Assembly: GCA_017538365.1 (NCBI GenBank)
Contig: JAFYIZ010000004.1
Coordinates: 39,765 to 103,764 of the forward strand
Source: a bacterium
GTDB lineage: Bacteria; UBP6; UBA1177
DNA: 64,000 nt
Reading direction: 5' to 3'
A model generated the notes under the pieces. It saw only the letters and a program-made list of their open reading frames with translations. It was not told where the DNA came from and ran no database searches. Position 1 is the first letter of the stretch, and each line of letters starts with the position of its first letter. The translations under genes and the position numbers were made by a program. This document shows positions 52,711 to 60,963 of the stretch, in pieces.

Positions 52711-53610
52711 ATGGAATTCAAATCTATCAAAGAGTTTATCACGATGGCAAAAGGTCATGAGACCAGAAGAATCGCTGTTGCAGCTGCTGAAGACGAACCT
52801 GTTCTTTCCGCGATCAAAGACGCGATGAAGGAAGGGATCGTAATTCCCGTTCTTGTAGGTCACGAAGAAAAAATCAGAGAGATCGCCGCTCAGATCGGAC
52901 TCAACCTCGAAGGAATCAAAATCATTCACGAGCCGAAACCGAAAGTTGCATGCCAGAGAGCTGTAAAAGTAATCAAAGACGGTGAAGCCGAGATTTTGAT
53001 GAAAGGTCTCGTTCCGACGGCTGACTTACTCAGAGCAGTTCTCGACAAGGAAAACGGCCTCAGAAAAGGTAGCACCATCAGCCACATCGCTTTCTTTGAA
53101 ACTCCGTATTACCACAAACTCGTTGTCGTTACTGACGCTGCAATGAACATCGCGCCTGAATTCAAAGAGAAAGTCGCGATAGTTAACAACGCTGTCGAAG
53201 CGTGCCACAGAGTCGGCATCGAAAATCCGAAAGTCGCAGTTCTTGCTGCTGTTGAAGTCGTAAACGAAAAGATGGAACCCACGGTTCACGCTGCAATGCT
53301 CACGATGATGAACAGACGCGGACAAATCCCGGGATGCATCGTTGACGGTCCTTTCGCAATCGACAACGCAATATCGAAAGAAGCGTGCACTCACAAAAAA
53401 ATTGTTACAGAAGTCGGCGGAGACGCTGATGTTCTTATGTGCCCCGATATCGAAGCTGCAAACATCCTCTACAAATCGATGAACTTCTTAGGCGGCGCAC
53501 ATTCGGCAGCAGTCATCATGGGAGCAAGCGTTCCGATAGTTCTTACAAGCAGAGCTGACTCGGAAGAATCAAAACTTTACTCGATCGCACTCGCTGCGGC
53601 AATGAAATAG
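52711..53610 (+). CDS. ptb: Phosphate butyryltransferase (phosphotransbutyrylase)
   Basis: Converts butyryl-CoA (or a related acyl-CoA) plus phosphate to acyl-phosphate. The 299-residue protein has the Pta/Ptb fold with EILMKGLVPTADLLRAVL, the substrate-side SHIAFFETPYYHKLVVVTDAAMN region, and GPFAIDNAISKEA. It is much shorter than Pta proteins with regulatory domains, and Ptb is favoured by the partner kinase downstream (8 bp gap). GGAGGGAGAA precedes the ATG. With butyrate kinase it forms the ATP-yielding last two steps of butyrate fermentation; branched-chain acyl substrates are also possible. Confidence 0.93.
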   Translation: MEFKSIKEFITMAKGHETRRIAVAAAEDEPVLSAIKDAMKEGIVIPVLVGHEEKIREIAAQIGLNLEGIKIIHEPKPKVACQRAVKVIKDGEAEILMKGLVPTADLLRAVLDKENGLRKGSTISHIAFFETPYYHKLVVVTDAAMNIAPEFKEKVAIVNNAVEACHRVGIENPKVAVLAAVEVVNEKMEPTVHAAMLTMMNRRGQIPGCIVDGPFAIDNAISKEACTHKKIVTEVGGDADVLMCPDIEAANILYKSMNFLGGAHSAAVIMGASVPIVLTSRADSEESKLYSIALAAAMK

Positions 53611-53618
53611 GAGGAGTC

Positions 53619-54701
53619 ATGAAAATATTGGCAATCAACCCCGGATCGACTTCCACAAAAGTGGCGGTTTATGAAGACACAAAAGAGATTTTGACCGTAA
53701 ACATCAAACACGATGTAGAAGAATTGGCTGGTTTTACTAATGTTTTCGATCAGTATGATTTCAGAAAGAATATCGTTCTCAAAAAACTTGAAGAAGAAGG
53801 AATCGACGTCGCTTCCCTCGATGTAATCGCAGGAAGAGGCGGACTCCACAAACCGATTTTGGGCGGCGTTTACGAAATCAACCCGCTTATGCTTGACGAC
53901 ATCAAACATCCGAAAATCGGCGAGCACGTCTGCAATTTAGGTGCTCCCATCGCTTACGAAATTGCAAAAGAAGCATCAAAACTCAGCGGAAAAGATGTAA
54001 AGGCGTACACTGTCGACACATCGGTCGTTGACGAGATGGAACCTATCGCAAAATTCTCCGGAATGCCCGAAATCGAAAGGCGCAGCATTTTCCACGCACT
54101 CAATCAGAAAGCAGTTGCAAGAAGATATGCCCGCGAAAGAGGCAAAAAATATGAAGACTTGAACTACATCGTTGCACACATGGGCGGCGGAATTTCGATC
54201 GGAGCTCACAAAGGCGGCAGAGTAATCGATGTCAACAACGCGCTCAACGGCGAAGGCCCCTTCACCCCGGAAAGAAGCGGCGGCGTTCCTGTAGGACAGC
54301 TTGTAAATATGTGCTTCTCAGGTGAATACACCAAAGCTGAGATCATGAAAAAGATCAAAGGAAACGGCGGTCTTGTTGCTTACCTCGGCACGAACAGCGC
54401 GTATGAAGTAGAAAAGAGAGTCAAAGCAGGCGACAAGGAATGGGAACTTGTCTACAAAGCGATGGCTTATCAGGTTGCAAAAGGAATCGGCGCTCTCGCT
54501 GCGGCTCTTGAAGGCAAAGTTGATGTCATCATCCTCACCGGCGGAATCGCTTACGACAAAATGTTCGTCGGCTGGATCAAAGAAAGAGTTTCTTTCATTG
54601 CCGATGTCGAAGTTTTCCCCGGCGAAGACGAAATGAAAGCTTTGGCCGAAGGCTGCTACTACGGAATCAAAGGAGAAATTCCGGTTCACGTTTATGAATA
54701 A
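53619..54701 (+). CDS. buk: Butyrate kinase
   Basis: Transfers the phosphate of butyryl-phosphate (or another acyl-phosphate) to ADP. The 360-residue ASKHA-fold protein has the phosphate loop INPGSTSTKVAVYED, IAGRGGLHKPI, RRSIFHALNQKAVARR, VAHMGGGISIGAHKGG and LTGGIAYDKM. AGGAGG precedes the ATG. The GGL(H)KP and length distinguish it from acetate kinase (about 400 residues). It is co-transcribed with ptb and overlaps the downstream UDG-like gene by 8 bp. Confidence 0.95.
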   Translation: MKILAINPGSTSTKVAVYEDTKEILTVNIKHDVEELAGFTNVFDQYDFRKNIVLKKLEEEGIDVASLDVIAGRGGLHKPILGGVYEINPLMLDDIKHPKIGEHVCNLGAPIAYEIAKEASKLSGKDVKAYTVDTSVVDEMEPIAKFSGMPEIERRSIFHALNQKAVARRYARERGKKYEDLNYIVAHMGGGISIGAHKGGRVIDVNNALNGEGPFTPERSGGVPVGQLVNMCFSGEYTKAEIMKKIKGNGGLVAYLGTNSAYEVEKRVKAGDKEWELVYKAMAYQVAKGIGALAAALEGKVDVIILTGGIAYDKMFVGWIKERVSFIADVEVFPGEDEMKALAEGCYYGIKGEIPVHVYE

Positions 54702-55365
54702 AATCCAGGACTTAGTCCGAAATTTCCAAAAACACGTTTCTAAAGTAAATTCTGAAAACCCGGAGTTTTTTCAAGTAATTGCAAAACTGTGTGAAAGTTA
54801 CGGCTACCATCTTTCAAACGCGGCAGTTTTCAATAAAAACCTGCTTAAACTTAAAAATCTGAAATACATTCTTGTCGCCGACAATCCCGGAATGACCGAG
54901 CAGGCGCAGGAGTGCTATTTAGTCGGAAAAGCTGGCAAAATGGCGCGCAATTTCTTTGCGAACAACGGTTTAACAAACGATTTTGATGAAGAAGTCGCCG
55001 TTTTGAACAAAACTTTCATCCACACAAAAAGCACGAGCGACTTAAAAAAGCTCAAAGAGTTCAAAAATCTCTTTCTTGATTCTCAGGTTTTTATGGCAAA
55101 CTTGGCAGTTGACATGCTTGAAGCATCAGACTGCGAGCTTTGGATTACGGGCTGCAGCGAACTTACCGAAAAAGGACTTTTCGCGCAGTATCTCAAAACT
55201 TTGAAGGAACGCTGTGAAAAGGCTCCTGAGTTTAAAGAAAAAATCTTTTTTTATCCCCATTTTTCTTTCGGAAATTTCAGCAAAAATCTCAACTCAGTCC
55301 GCACCGCGCACCCTGAAATGAGCATCAAAGAGGCTTTGAAAGTAGCGACGCTGAATATTTTCTGA
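54694..55365 (+). CDS. Uracil-DNA-glycosylase-superfamily-like protein
   Basis: The 223-residue protein has the hallmark strand-loop of the UDG fold: YILVADNPGMTEQAQECYLVG followed by KAGKMARNFF, matching the G-x-x-PG-x-x-E and Y-x-VG-x-x-G motifs of single-strand-type and family 4/5 glycosylases. A late RTAHPEMS could be the equivalent of the HPS motif. Cys residues of the iron-sulfur families are not arranged as expected, so activity is not assured. The start overlaps buk by 8 bp, an unexpected companion for a fermentation gene. It ends 13 bp from the convergent tmk. Confidence 0.6.
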   Translation: MNKIQDLVRNFQKHVSKVNSENPEFFQVIAKLCESYGYHLSNAAVFNKNLLKLKNLKYILVADNPGMTEQAQECYLVGKAGKMARNFFANNGLTNDFDEEVAVLNKTFIHTKSTSDLKKLKEFKNLFLDSQVFMANLAVDMLEASDCELWITGCSELTEKGLFAQYLKTLKERCEKAPEFKEKIFFYPHFSFGNFSKNLNSVRTAHPEMSIKEALKVATLNIF

Positions 55366-55378
55366 AAATAAACTCTGA

Positions 55379-55990
55379 TTACTTTTTATCTGCAAAAAGC
55401 GGTGCGAATTTTTCTTCGACATCACCGTAGATTTTGTCGATATCCAAGTTTCCGTTAAGATAGATGACTTTGAGATTGTCCTCAAATTCTTTGATAACTT
55501 CGCGGTAGTTTCTGTCAATCTGCTGCAGAAGATCCCGTTTTTCGTAAATCTCGGTCGAAGTGCGGAATTTTGTCAGTCTCTCAACTGCCTTATCAACTGA
55601 AACATCAATAAAAACGAGCACATCAGGCAGTGTTGCAAAGCGGTTTATTCCTTTAACCCACTCGTAACTTACATTGAGCGACTGATACGCAACCGAACTG
55701 AAAAAATATCTGTCTGTGATAACGGTCTGTTTTTTCCTGAGCGCAGGCCAGATCTCTTCACGCAGATGGTTGATTCTGTCCGCAGCAAAGGCTAAAGCGA
55801 GCATTTCGTGTATCAGCGGAGTATCGCTGTTTGTTTCGCTTAAGAAATTTCTCACGATTTTTCCGGTAGCAAGCGTTGTCGGCTCAGCAGTAAGATAAAC
55901 AGCCTCTCCTTTCGATTCGAGGTATCTTTTTATTTCGCGGATAGTCGTGCTTTTGCCGCTTCCGTCGATCCCTTCGACTGCGATAAACAT
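55379..55990 (-). CDS. tmk: Thymidylate kinase
   Basis: Phosphorylates dTMP to dTDP. The 203-residue P-loop kinase has VEGIDGSGKST (Lys13), the TAEPT DRX-type substrate loop, LAFAADRINHL, ITDRYFFSSVAYQ and an Arg-containing LID (FRTSTEIYEKRD). It is the last of a minus-strand run pepP-mutS2-lipoprotein-tmk, sharing one base with the lipoprotein stop. DRYFFSS is the dTMP-binding DR motif. All motifs are intact. Confidence 0.95.
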   Translation of the reverse strand: MFIAVEGIDGSGKSTTIREIKRYLESKGEAVYLTAEPTTLATGKIVRNFLSETNSDTPLIHEMLALAFAADRINHLREEIWPALRKKQTVITDRYFFSSVAYQSLNVSYEWVKGINRFATLPDVLVFIDVSVDKAVERLTKFRTSTEIYEKRDLLQQIDRNYREVIKEFEDNLKVIYLNGNLDIDKIYGDVEEKFAPLFADKK

Positions 55991-56616
55991 TATTTTTCCT
56001 CCAAAGCGTAAATTTTCAAATCATCGAATTCGACATCCGATTTCCAGTTTGCAAAAGAGAGTTTTGAAAAGCCGTCACTCACTTTGAGCGGAGTTTCATC
56101 GCTATATTCAAGAAAAAGTTCTCCGTTCACAAACCATCTGATTTTACTGAACAATCTTTCAACTTTTATTTTGTATAGAATCTCTTTTTCAAGATTGGCG
56201 TTTCTCTTTTCGCTTCTCTTTTTTTCGTGCTCATCAAGTCTGGAAATTACAGAGATCCGGTTATTCCAGCCGCCGAGAATGAAAGTGTAGCCGTCACCGT
56301 GGTCGTGGATTTTTCCGTCGCCCCAGAGGTTGAATTTTACATCAACTGCGTCGCTGTGGCTTTTCATCGTGAGCTCGACTATTCCGTTCTGCGGCAGATC
56401 GACTGATTTAAGAACAAGATTTCTGTTTTTCGCAGTTCTGCTCTTGAGTTTTCCGTTTTCGATCCTCCAGTCGCCTCCCTGAACTTCATAATTTTCACTG
56501 ATTTCAGCACGTTCGAAAGAGTCTTCAAAAACCAAAATAGCTTTTTTTTCGGAACTGCACCCGAAAACAGCAAAACTCAGAAGCAAAAGCAGTGTAAATA
56601 TTGGAAAAAAGCGCAT
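55990..56616 (-). CDS. Lipoprotein with concanavalin/LamG-like domain
   Basis: The 208-residue protein has a signal peptide with lipobox VFGC (Cys20). The remainder is beta-rich: FEDSFERAE, GGDWRIENGKLKS, GIVELTMKSHSD, YTFILGGWNNRISVISRLDE, IRWFVNGELFLEY and a closing VEFDDLKIYALEE. This resembles the jelly-roll found in LamG, DUF1080 and family-16-like domains, usually carbohydrate- or protein-binding. No catalytic acid pair is evident. It lies between mutS2 and tmk, joined end to end, but a functional link is doubtful. Confidence 0.75.
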   Translation of the reverse strand: MRFFPIFTLLLLLSFAVFGCSSEKKAILVFEDSFERAEISENYEVQGGDWRIENGKLKSRTAKNRNLVLKSVDLPQNGIVELTMKSHSDAVDVKFNLWGDGKIHDHGDGYTFILGGWNNRISVISRLDEHEKKRSEKRNANLEKEILYKIKVERLFSKIRWFVNGELFLEYSDETPLKVSDGFSKLSFANWKSDVEFDDLKIYALEEK

Positions 56617-56624
56617 TTCAGAAC

Positions 56625-58943
56625 CTAAAATTTTATCACCGTAACAGAATCGCCGCCCTCTTCGTTACTGCCGGGCGCGAACGTGAATTTGTATCTTTTC
56701 TGCAAATCGGGAAGGAAATCGCGGATGAATTTTTTGAGTTTTCCGCTTCCCTGACCGTGGATTATCGTAAGCGATACCGCCCCTCCCCCGAAAGCGGTGT
56801 CAAGTGATTTTTCGATTTTTTCAGCTGCATCTTCGACGAACATTCCGCGGACATCGCACATTTCGATATACTTTGATTCGACCGTATTTTTCGATGCTTT
56901 TGTCTTTACTTCCTTCGAAAATTCAAGCACTACAAGCCTTTCTGTCGGAGCGACGAGCTGTTTTCCGCTGCTTGTATATTCCGCTTTTGCACCTTTAACT
57001 TTCTGCAGAACACCTTCCAGTTTCAATAGCTTGTCGTAAATCACCGTTTTTCCCGGAACAATTTTGTCGAGCACATCTTCAAGTTTTTCACCCTCTTTCG
57101 TATCGAGTGCGACGGTCTGTCTGTTTATCGCGTCCTGAAGCGTTTCCTTCTCTTTTTTAAGGAGGACAACTTTCTGCGCGACATCCTTTTCAGAAACTTT
57201 TTCTACTTTTTTCTTCAATTCCGCTTCCTCCATCTCGACCAGTTTTTTAAGCGAACGAAGACGTTCCTCTTCAAACCGTTTTTCCTTGGTTTCGAGCTTT
57301 CTGCGAAGTTCAGTTATCTCCTGTTCCTCCGCTTTGATCGTGGCTTTCGCCGCCTCGACCTCTTCAGTCAGAATTGCCAGCTGCTCCTCTTTTTTGTGGA
57401 GACGGTTAATCAGCGGTTCGACTCCGCTTTCCTTTGCAAGAAGAAGTTTTTCGAGTTTCTCAACAAATTCCTGAGGAAATCCGATCTTTCTGACAAGCGA
57501 AAGTGCGTTGCTCGAGCCCACAATATTGTATGAAAACTTGTATGTCGGCTTATCTTTTGCCTCATCGAATCCCATTGCGACAGGAATGAATTTCTTGTTC
57601 TGCAGCGCGATTGATTTTACTTCGGCAAGGTGGCTCGTAACGACTGAAAAACATCCTTTTTCCGCGACAAATTCAAGGTAAGCTCCTGCGATAGCGCCGC
57701 CCTGAAGCGGATCTGTCCCCGTTCCGATCTCGTCAATAAGAACCAAATCACGGCTGCCCAGTTTTTCCGCAGTCGCACTTAAAAGACGAAGATGGCTTGA
57801 AAAACTCGATTCTCCGGCGAAAGCGTCCTGATTGTCGCCCAAAATAAGGAAAATATTCTCAAAAAAAGGAAGGTGCGCGTAGCTTGCAGGAACAGGAAAA
57901 CCGCGGACAGCAAGCTCGGCTATAGCCGCGACAGTCTTTATCGAAACAGTCTTTCCGCCTGCGTTGGGGCCGCTTACGACCATGATCTTCTCTTCATCCG
58001 AAAAGATAAAATCGTTCTTTACCAAGTTTTCGCCGCGGCTTAAATAAACCGGCGGGAACCACGCGTTTTCAAGTTTCATCGAATCTTCAGTAAATTCAGG
58101 GATTGCGCAGCCGTTTTCCTTCATCCAGAAGTATTTCGTGAAGATGTTTTCAATATGCACAGCCCTTTCGACGCACTTTTCGAGATAGTTGTAATTTCTG
58201 AAAAGAAGTCCTCTGAGTTCGCGCAGAATCCTGATTATCTCTTCAAGTTCGCGAGCCGCTAAAAGCGAAAGCGAGTTGTTGTGCTCGATTAAAGTCATCG
58301 GCTCCAGGAACGCCGTCTGCCCTGTTCTGCTGTAGTTGTGAATTACACCTTTTACTGTTCTTTTGTAGACCGATTTGAACGGAAGAACATATCTGTCATC
58401 GCGGATTGTGAACCAGTCTTCCTGCAGAAAACCGCCGTATTCTGGCGAATTTATCATTTTTTTTATTTCTTCTCCGATATTGCGGTGCGTATCGGCAAGA
58501 TGGCGCCTGATTGCGGCAAGCTCGGGGCTTGCATTCGAATTTATCTCCCCTTTTTCGTTTACGACCTGCTTTATCGTCATTTCCAGGCTGACGTTGTATT
58601 CGAAATCAAGAAGTGAATGGATTTTCGGCGTGAATCCGTGCCTTTTAAGCTCTTCGCCTGTTTTTCTGACAACGCCTAAAAAGTCGCCTATCACCCTGTA
58701 ATCCGCAGCTTCCAAAGGTTCGTTATCCTCAAACTGAGACATGACGCGGCGGACACTGTCGAGATTGAACGAGAAAAGCGAGCGGTATTCAGCCGAAAGC
58801 GCAGCAGCCTCGCCGATTAACGCGAACTCCTTTTCGCAGTCATCGATTGACAATCTTTCAGTTTTGTGGAGCGAGGCTTTTCCGTATTCAGAAAGTGATT
58901 TTTCACCGATCCAGTCGATTATCGAATTCCATTCAGTCAGCAT
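56625..58943 (-). CDS. mutS2: MutS2 ATPase/endonuclease with Smr domain
   Basis: MutS2 acts in recombination control and on collided ribosomes rather than in mismatch repair. The 772-residue protein has the MutS core and clamp without the mismatch-recognition domain, Walker A SGPNAGGKT, LVLIDEIGTGTDPLQGG Walker B, a long Lys/Glu-rich coiled coil (about 510-640), a KOW-like segment and a C-terminal Smr nuclease domain (CDVRGMFVEDA, IIHGQGSGKLKKFIRDFL). It lies 38 bp after pepP and 8 bp before the lipoprotein gene. Confidence 0.96.
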   Translation of the reverse strand: MLTEWNSIIDWIGEKSLSEYGKASLHKTERLSIDDCEKEFALIGEAAALSAEYRSLFSFNLDSVRRVMSQFEDNEPLEAADYRVIGDFLGVVRKTGEELKRHGFTPKIHSLLDFEYNVSLEMTIKQVVNEKGEINSNASPELAAIRRHLADTHRNIGEEIKKMINSPEYGGFLQEDWFTIRDDRYVLPFKSVYKRTVKGVIHNYSRTGQTAFLEPMTLIEHNNSLSLLAARELEEIIRILRELRGLLFRNYNYLEKCVERAVHIENIFTKYFWMKENGCAIPEFTEDSMKLENAWFPPVYLSRGENLVKNDFIFSDEEKIMVVSGPNAGGKTVSIKTVAAIAELAVRGFPVPASYAHLPFFENIFLILGDNQDAFAGESSFSSHLRLLSATAEKLGSRDLVLIDEIGTGTDPLQGGAIAGAYLEFVAEKGCFSVVTSHLAEVKSIALQNKKFIPVAMGFDEAKDKPTYKFSYNIVGSSNALSLVRKIGFPQEFVEKLEKLLLAKESGVEPLINRLHKKEEQLAILTEEVEAAKATIKAEEQEITELRRKLETKEKRFEEERLRSLKKLVEMEEAELKKKVEKVSEKDVAQKVVLLKKEKETLQDAINRQTVALDTKEGEKLEDVLDKIVPGKTVIYDKLLKLEGVLQKVKGAKAEYTSSGKQLVAPTERLVVLEFSKEVKTKASKNTVESKYIEMCDVRGMFVEDAAEKIEKSLDTAFGGGAVSLTIIHGQGSGKLKKFIRDFLPDLQKRYKFTFAPGSNEEGGDSVTVIKF

Positions 58944-58981
58944 TTATCCTCCGAAAAAGCAGTCTGAAGCAGACAAGAGAT

Positions 58982-60760
58982 TTAGATAGCAGCAGTCATC
59001 TTTTTGAGCCAAGCCTTCTCCTCTTTGCCGAGCATCGGGGACAAAGTTTTGAAGACAAGTTTGTGATAGTCGTTGAGATATTTTTTCTCTTCAGCTGAAA
59101 GAAGCGCAGGTTCTATCGCACGGATATCGATCGGGCACATCGTGAGATTCTCGAAACCGACGAACTGTCCCCATGCGGTCTTTTCTTTCGGAACGGAAAG
59201 AACGAGGTTTTCGATTCTGATTCCGTACTGGTTCGGCTCGTAGTAGCCGGGCTCGTTCGAAACTATCATTCCGGGCTCGATCTTCGTGTCGCTCCTGCGG
59301 GTCGAAATGCTCATAGGACCTTCATGAACGCTGAGGTAAGCACCTACGCCGTGGCCTGTTCCGTGAAGATAGTTCTTGCCGTCTTTCCAAAGTGCCTCTC
59401 TTGCAAAAGCGTCGATGTTGGCGCCCGTCGTAAATCCCTGCGGGAACTTGGCGAGAGCAATTCTGATGTGGCCTTTGAGAACATTCGTGAAATCTTTCTT
59501 CATATCTTTGGTGAGTTTTCCCATTGCGACAGTTCTTGTGATGTCAGTCGTGCCGAAAAGATACTGCGCGCCGCTGTCAACGAGATAAAGCCCTGCAGAT
59601 TTGAGCTCGCAGTCGGTCTCGGGAGTCGCGCTGTAGTGGATTATCGCACCGTGAGCACCGTAACCCGAAATCGTGTCAAAGCTAAGTCCGACGAAGCCTT
59701 CACCCTCTTTGCGGAACGCTTCGAGCTTGTCGCTTGCCGAAATCTCGGTGATTTTCGTTTTTCCGATATTTTTGTCGAGCCAGCAGAGGAATTTAACCAT
59801 CGCAACACCGTCGATGACGTGCGCTTTCTTCATTCCTTCGATCTCTGTCGCGTTTTTGATGCCTTTCATTATCTGCGAAACGTTTTCGCCGTTTACGACT
59901 TCAGCTTTTTTGCAGTCAACTGCGTCAAGAAGGCTCTGCGAAGTGCGTGCCTTGTCGATAAAGATCTTTCCTTTGAGCCCTTTGATGAAAGCGTAGATCT
60001 CTTCATATTTGTGGATCTTTACGCCGTCTTTCGCGATTGCATCGGCATCTTTCTTATTAAATTTGCCCTCTTTTACGAAAAGGTCAGCCGTCTTTTTGCC
60101 GATAACGCCGAACCCCATGACTACCGGGTTGCATTCGACATCGTTTCCGCGGATGTTGAAGATCCACGCAAGGTCGTCAAGAGAAGCGAAAAGGTGGTAG
60201 TCAACACCGAGTTCAGCCATTTTTGCGCGGATTCTATCAAACTTTTCAACTCTGCCGGCACCTGCATATTTAACGGGATGCTGAACAGCTTTTCCGCTCG
60301 GGAATGCAGGTCTGTCCTTCCAAATTTTGTCGATCAAGTCTTCGCTCGAAGCGACTTTTATTCCTTTCGGCTCGAAAGTTTTTTTCAGGTCGTCGACATC
60401 GTTTATCGACATTACAGCCGCATCAAAGCTGACTGTGTCGCCTTTTTTAAGTTCTTTGCCGATCCAGTCGGTGTAACTCGGAGTTTCGGGAAGTCCCATT
60501 TTGAAAAGGGTTATCGTGCTGCCTTTGAGCTGATTCTCAGCCTGAAGGAAATATCTTCCGTCAGTCCAGAGCCCCGCTTTTTTCATCGTGACTACGACCG
60601 TTCCGGCAGAACCGGTGAAGCCGCTTATCCACGCTCTCGATTTCCAACGCGGCGCAACGTATTCGCTCTGGTGCGGGTCGGCACTCGGAATAATGTAAGC
60701 CGCAATGTTTTTCTTCTTCATCAAAGCTCTAAGCTCTTCAAGTCTAGACGTGATCTGCAT
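58982..60760 (-). CDS. pepP: Aminopeptidase P (Xaa-Pro aminopeptidase), three-domain M24B type
   Basis: Removes an N-terminal residue linked to proline. The 592-residue protein has the long three-domain layout also seen in eukaryotic XPNPEP1. The C-terminal pita-bread domain supplies the metal ligands: YLVDSGAQY and GTTDITRTVAMG (two Asp), GTGHGVGAYLSVHEGP (His), NEPGYYE (Glu) and GIRIENL (Glu). AGGAGG lies seven bases before the ATG, and a promoter is predicted at 60810-60837. It heads the pepP-mutS2-lipoprotein-tmk run. Confidence 0.95.
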   Translation of the reverse strand: MQITSRLEELRALMKKKNIAAYIIPSADPHQSEYVAPRWKSRAWISGFTGSAGTVVVTMKKAGLWTDGRYFLQAENQLKGSTITLFKMGLPETPSYTDWIGKELKKGDTVSFDAAVMSINDVDDLKKTFEPKGIKVASSEDLIDKIWKDRPAFPSGKAVQHPVKYAGAGRVEKFDRIRAKMAELGVDYHLFASLDDLAWIFNIRGNDVECNPVVMGFGVIGKKTADLFVKEGKFNKKDADAIAKDGVKIHKYEEIYAFIKGLKGKIFIDKARTSQSLLDAVDCKKAEVVNGENVSQIMKGIKNATEIEGMKKAHVIDGVAMVKFLCWLDKNIGKTKITEISASDKLEAFRKEGEGFVGLSFDTISGYGAHGAIIHYSATPETDCELKSAGLYLVDSGAQYLFGTTDITRTVAMGKLTKDMKKDFTNVLKGHIRIALAKFPQGFTTGANIDAFAREALWKDGKNYLHGTGHGVGAYLSVHEGPMSISTRRSDTKIEPGMIVSNEPGYYEPNQYGIRIENLVLSVPKEKTAWGQFVGFENLTMCPIDIRAIEPALLSAEEKKYLNDYHKLVFKTLSPMLGKEEKAWLKKMTAAI

Positions 60761-60809
60761 GGTAACCTCCTAAAAAATTGATATAAAAAACGAAACTTTT
60801 CTGTCCATC

Positions 60810-60837
60810 TTTAAATAAGCAGCAAAATGCGTGACAA
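60810..60837 (-). promoter_or_regulatory. Predicted promoter of pepP-mutS2 (TTGTCA-16-TTTAAA)
   Basis: Minus strand TTGTCA (60837-60832), 16 bp, TTTAAA (60815-60810). The -35 is good, the -10 weaker. Confidence 0.35.
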
Positions 60838-60901
60838 TATAATATCTTTTAAATTTTTGTGTAGTTTATTTCGATATCAAGCCTTTTTTTCCTTCAATTA
60901 G

Positions 60902-60929
60902 TTGTCATTTCATGCTTCATCTGTAAAAT
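60902..60929 (+). promoter_or_regulatory. Predicted promoter of the arylsulfotransferase-like pair (TTGTCA-16-TAAAAT)
   Basis: TTGTCA 60902-60907, 16 bp, TAAAAT 60924-60929, then AAGAGGG and TTGTTTG. Identical boxes and spacing to 51669-51696. Confidence 0.5.
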
Positions 60930-60963
60930 AAGAGGGTTGTTTGTTGATTTTCAGGAAGTGGTT

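Noticed and set aside
59324-60781. 485-codon frame antisense to pepP
   Set aside because: The pepP frame has all catalytic motifs; the opposite frame is open because of codon bias and resembles nothing.
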